Shown: positions 60,284 through 64,000 of the stretch, piece after piece
How positions within the stretch are numbered: the stretch's first letter is position 1
Layout: each line of letters opens with the position of its first letter
Source: Candidatus Krumholzibacteriota bacterium
Lineage (GTDB): Bacteria; Krumholzibacteriota; Krumholzibacteriia; LZORAL124-64-63
NCBI GenBank assembly: GCA_024275485.1
Contig: JAJRZA010000009.1
Location: 1-64,000 of the forward strand
Length of the DNA stretch: 64,000 bases
Direction of reading: 5' to 3'
Translations under genes and position numbers: made by a program
The notes under the pieces: model-generated
Databases searched by the model: none
Told to the model about the DNA's origin: nothing
Seen by the model: only the letters and a program-made list of their open reading frames with translations

Positions 60284-61770
60284 TGAACAACCAACGTTGG
60301 AACGCCACGGCTCCCAAATCACTCTTTGATCAGGGGGTTGCCGGTCGACGTGCCACAACATTTCCCCGCTGGGATGGTGAAGACCTGCTGGTGGAATTGC
60401 CTGCGGAGGTTCGCCGGGCCGAAGCCGCCGATTTCCCATCCCTCAGTGAACCCGAGGTGATGCGCCACTTCACCCAGCTGAGCACACTGAACCATCATAT
60501 AGAACGTGGAATGTATCCTCTGGGCAGTTGTACCATGAAATACAACCCGCGCATCAATGAAAAAGTGGTGGGTTTGTCGGGCCTAGCCGATCTTCATCCG
60601 GAGCAAAGCATCGACGATGTGCAGGGGCTTCTGGGGGCCCTCAAACTTCTGGAGAAAAGTCTTTGCACCATCACCGGTTTTGATTCCTGCAGTTTGCACC
60701 CGGCTGCCGGGGCCCACGGGGAATACCTTGGCATGCTGGTGATTCGGGCTTTCCACCTGGGCCGGGGCGACCGTGACCGTGTGGAAATTCTGATCCCCGA
60801 TTCCGCCCACGGCACCAATCCCGCTTCGGTCGTTATTGCCGGCATGATTCCGCGCACCATCAAGTCTCGCCACGATGGGCGCATTGATCTGGATGCTTTA
60901 CGGGAAGCGGTTGGTGGAAAAACCGCCGGCATCATGATCACCAATCCCAACACCCTGGGATTGTTTGAAAACGGTATTCGGGAAGTGGCCGACATCATTC
61001 ATGAGGCCGGTGGCAAACTGTACATGGATGGTGCCAACATGAATGCCATCATGGGCAAGGCCAGGTCCGGCGATATGGGTGTTGATGTGGTGCACCTGAA
61101 TTTGCACAAAACCTTCAGTACTCCCCACGGGGGTGGAGGCCCAGGTTCGGGTCCCATTTGTGTGACGAAAGAGCTTGCTCCATTTCTTCCCGGCCCCTGG
61201 ATTCATGAAGAGGATGACGGCAGCTACAGTTTGAAGAAAATGCCGGTTCAGGGTAGCAACAGCATCCATACCCATTTCGGCAACGTGGGAATTTGCTTGC
61301 GGGCGTTGGCCTACATTCTTCGTCTTGGCGGCAACGGTTTGACGCGTTGCACCGAAGCAGCGGTGCTGAATGCCAACTATCTGCTGCGCCAGTTGGAACC
61401 AATCATGGATGTAAAGCACGGCCAGGGCTGTCTTCATGAATTCGTGGCCAGCGGCTCTTCCTGGAAAAATGATTTCGGTGTGCGCACTCTGGACATCGCC
61501 AAACGCATGTTGGATTTCGGAGTACACGCACCGACGATTTATTTTCCGCTCATCGTGGAGGAGGCCTTCATGGTCGAGCCCACTGAGACCGAGTCTCGCG
61601 AAAGCCTGGACCATCTTGTTCAAGTTTTGCGGGCAATCCACCAGGAAGCACGGGAAAATCCGGAAATTGTAACCGGGGCGCCGCACACCACTCCGGTTGG
61701 GCGCCTGGACGAAGCAACCGCCGCCAGAAACCCGGACCTTCGTTGGGCCGGACCCTGCAACTGCGGGTGA
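60280..61770 (+). CDS. gcvPB: Glycine dehydrogenase (decarboxylating) subunit 2
   Basis: YPLGSCTMKYNPRINE, LHPAAGAHGEYLGMLVI, HLNLHKTFSTPHGGGGPGSGPI. Confidence 0.97.
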   Translation: MMNNQRWNATAPKSLFDQGVAGRRATTFPRWDGEDLLVELPAEVRRAEAADFPSLSEPEVMRHFTQLSTLNHHIERGMYPLGSCTMKYNPRINEKVVGLSGLADLHPEQSIDDVQGLLGALKLLEKSLCTITGFDSCSLHPAAGAHGEYLGMLVIRAFHLGRGDRDRVEILIPDSAHGTNPASVVIAGMIPRTIKSRHDGRIDLDALREAVGGKTAGIMITNPNTLGLFENGIREVADIIHEAGGKLYMDGANMNAIMGKARSGDMGVDVVHLNLHKTFSTPHGGGGPGSGPICVTKELAPFLPGPWIHEEDDGSYSLKKMPVQGSNSIHTHFGNVGICLRALAYILRLGGNGLTRCTEAAVLNANYLLRQLEPIMDVKHGQGCLHEFVASGSSWKNDFGVRTLDIAKRMLDFGVHAPTIYFPLIVEEAFMVEPTETESRESLDHLVQVLRAIHQEARENPEIVTGAPHTTPVGRLDEATAARNPDLRWAGPCNCG

Positions 61771-61774
61771 TGAG

Positions 61775-62509
61775 GTGTCGGTATTAAGGGTTCATTTCGA
61801 TGGTGCCTTGACGGGGACCGTCAATATGCAACGCGACCGTGATCTGCTGACTGGCCAGCAGCCCGGCGATGATCCCGTGTTGCGTCTTTACCGCTGGCAA
61901 CCTTTTGCCATTACCATCGGGTATAACCAGGATTTCGAAAACTTCAACCAGGCGGCCATCGGCGATAGTGGATTTACCTTGGTGAAACGGCCCACCGGCG
62001 GACGGGCAATCTTTCATGCCGAAGAACTGACCTACTGCATCTGCGGTGCATCACCGGGGCCGTTGTTCGGTAACTCCCTGCACGATTCCTACATGAAAAT
62101 CAATGAAGCCCTGGTTTTGTTTCTGGACCGATTGGGCTTGCAATCGGAAGTCAGCGGAGGAGAAAGCCGCGAGGCCATGAATTCACTAGTCTGTTTCACG
62201 TCCACGGGCAAGCATGAAATCGGGGTTGGCGGGCGCAAGCTGGTTGGTTCGGCCCAGCGCAGAACCGGAGGTGTTTTCCTTCAGCACGGATCCATCCTGA
62301 CGGGGCAGCAACATCTGCGTTTGCCTGAATTCTTGTTACCAGGTAGTCATGGTGCGGGAATGTCTAAGGAAGAGCTGGCTGGACTGACCACTGATCTTGG
62401 CCGGGAGTTGGGCCGTGATATTACTGTCGGTGATCTTGTAAAAATGGAACATGAACTGGCGGAATGTTTTTCCCAGATCCTGGGACTTGACCTGGTAGTT
62501 GAAAAGTAA
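61775..62509 (+). CDS. Lipoate-protein ligase/octanoyltransferase family protein
   Basis: VLRLYRWQPFAITIGYNQDFENFN, LVKRPTGGRAIFHAEELTYCI, GGRKLVGSAQRRTGGVFLQHGSIL. Confidence 0.9.
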   Translation: MSVLRVHFDGALTGTVNMQRDRDLLTGQQPGDDPVLRLYRWQPFAITIGYNQDFENFNQAAIGDSGFTLVKRPTGGRAIFHAEELTYCICGASPGPLFGNSLHDSYMKINEALVLFLDRLGLQSEVSGGESREAMNSLVCFTSTGKHEIGVGGRKLVGSAQRRTGGVFLQHGSILTGQQHLRLPEFLLPGSHGAGMSKEELAGLTTDLGRELGRDITVGDLVKMEHELAECFSQILGLDLVVEK

Positions 62510-62622
62510 TAAAAACTTGCTGTATTAATATCTACTAATCACCCCGGCAACTCCGTTCACCATACCATCCACGAAGAGTCACCGAGGCGATTGTTATTCA
62601 GTCGTTGTTGCTTGGCCCGAGA

Positions 62623-63912
62623 TCAGAACTTCAGGGAAGTCCCGGCCGCAAAGGCTACGCCCTTGGGGTTGTTGGGGTTCAAGCTGCCGCGGGAAACAGC
62701 AGCCAGGTCGAGGCGCCAGAATCCCATTTTCAGACCCAGGCCAGCACTCGCACCAGTCCCGGTCGCTCCGCCGAGACCCAGGCCGAAGCGGGGTTGAACC
62801 CAATTCGTCAGCCACCATTCGGTGCCGACATAAACGTGGGGGGTGGTACTGGTTGCCCCGCGGTCTTCAAATCCCTGGACATAGTCGAAGGCTACCTCAA
62901 AAGATCCAAAACGGTTGGCTGCGCCTAAACGCAGCTGCCGAGGCAGGGTGGTGGAATAGGAGGCCGCGGTGTAACTGGTGTCCGAGTTGACCACCGCATT
63001 GCCCAGGTCGTCGTTCATGACATTGATGGCCGAAGCATCGACACGGTATTCATTGACTTGCACATTACGATCCCAGCTCACGTTGGTATAAAGGTTTTCC
63101 ACGGAAAAACCCAGGGTCCAGCCCTTGGGCGCCTGCATGGCCAACCCAATATCCAAACCATACCCTTGGCCGCCTTCACTGCTGATGGTGGAAACAAAGG
63201 CATCGCCGGTGATTTCATCCATGCCGGTGTAGAGGTTGCCGTAGGCGTCTTCCACGTGCATTTCATAGATGCCGTAGAGGTATTTTGCGGTCAGGCCATA
63301 ACTCAGGCGGCTGCGTTCCCCGGAGCGTAAAACGCCACCATAGGAGAGTGCAGTCGAGCCCATGGCATAACCTTCGCCTCGGGTATTGCTGAAGTCCACG
63401 GTTTCGCCCAGTTTGTTTCCGAACAACACCAGGTCGAAGTAGTCCTTGTCCAGATTGCCGGAACCGGCGGCGATGGCGTTGAACGTCAGGGCAAAAGATC
63501 CAGACTGAATCCCGAAGACCGAAGCATCCACATCCGCGTCCAGTTTGAATCCGGAATCGGGAATGTCGTCGAGCAGTTGTTTCTTGGCCGCTGTGTCCAT
63601 GTAGGAACCGGTGATTTCATTGTAACGATCAAGGCTGATGGCGTTGTTGTGCACGTCCACTGCCACCGCCGCCAGTCCCAGGCTGAAACCTTCGCTGAAG
63701 GCCAGGTTGGCCGGGTTGAAGCTGACGGCGTCCAGTCCGCGAGCGGTGGCCACGCCGGTGCCGCCCATACCCCAGGACCGAACCGATCCCTGGGCCAAAG
63801 CAACGCCTGGAAGTAATATTCCCACCAGGGCCAAACTCGTGGCCAGGATGGTGACCGCTGCGAGGGCTTTGCCCCGTCCGTGCCGCATTTTTGTGAATTT
63901 TCTGCTTTCCAT
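62623..63912 (-). CDS. Outer-membrane beta-barrel protein (PorV/FadL-like)
   Basis: Signal peptide; SVRSWGMGGTGVATARGLDAVSFNPANLAFSEGFSLGLAAVAVDVHNNAI; alternating beta-strand pattern to a C-terminal ...GTSLKF. Confidence 0.6.
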   Translation of the reverse strand: MESRKFTKMRHGRGKALAAVTILATSLALVGILLPGVALAQGSVRSWGMGGTGVATARGLDAVSFNPANLAFSEGFSLGLAAVAVDVHNNAISLDRYNEITGSYMDTAAKKQLLDDIPDSGFKLDADVDASVFGIQSGSFALTFNAIAAGSGNLDKDYFDLVLFGNKLGETVDFSNTRGEGYAMGSTALSYGGVLRSGERSRLSYGLTAKYLYGIYEMHVEDAYGNLYTGMDEITGDAFVSTISSEGGQGYGLDIGLAMQAPKGWTLGFSVENLYTNVSWDRNVQVNEYRVDASAINVMNDDLGNAVVNSDTSYTAASYSTTLPRQLRLGAANRFGSFEVAFDYVQGFEDRGATSTTPHVYVGTEWWLTNWVQPRFGLGLGGATGTGASAGLGLKMGFWRLDLAAVSRGSLNPNNPKGVAFAAGTSLKF

Positions 63913-64000
63913 TTCTTTATCCTTCCTGACTTCCGCCGACGGTTTCGCGTCCTGCGGAAGGTGAAAACCTACCACTCGTCGTTAACGTTCACGTCCATTT

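Overview
This 64 kb window is bacterial chromosome. Many sign-consistent operons and an isolated T9SS/FlgD-like C-terminal domain suggest an FCB-type or candidate-phylum organism; that placement is inference. From left to right: (i) IS91-type transposase and sorting-domain remnants; (ii) a division/cell-wall (dcw) cluster, mraZ-[STAS]-rsmH-ftsL-ftsI-murE-murF-murD-ftsW-murC-ftsQ-ftsA-ftsZ, with no mraY or murG; (iii) TPR proteins, an orphan receiver protein, rpmB and recG; (iv) a rimP-nusA-L7Ae-infB-rbfA-truB-ribF translation operon in which rbfA is fused in frame to an NrnA-type DHH phosphoesterase; (v) a roughly 21 kb Wzx/Wzy-type surface polysaccharide locus with a fused E1-type TPP enzyme, a homolog of plant reversibly glycosylated polypeptide (UDP-arabinopyranose mutase family), and an AftB-like membrane glycosyltransferase; (vi) a SPOR lipoprotein, a truncated cyclophilin and uvrA; (vii) a glycine-cleavage operon gcvT-H-PA-PB plus lipoate ligase, in which gcvH has an in-frame TAA at the conserved KEHEW motif; (viii) an outer-membrane beta-barrel protein. 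The strongest leads are the gcvH stop codon, the RGP-like protein in the polysaccharide locus, the RbfA-NrnA fusion, an attenuator-like leader before rimP-nusA, and a dcw cluster lacking both lipid-linked steps. I saw no CRISPR array, tRNA or rRNA. All family calls come from motif recognition by eye; no database search was run.
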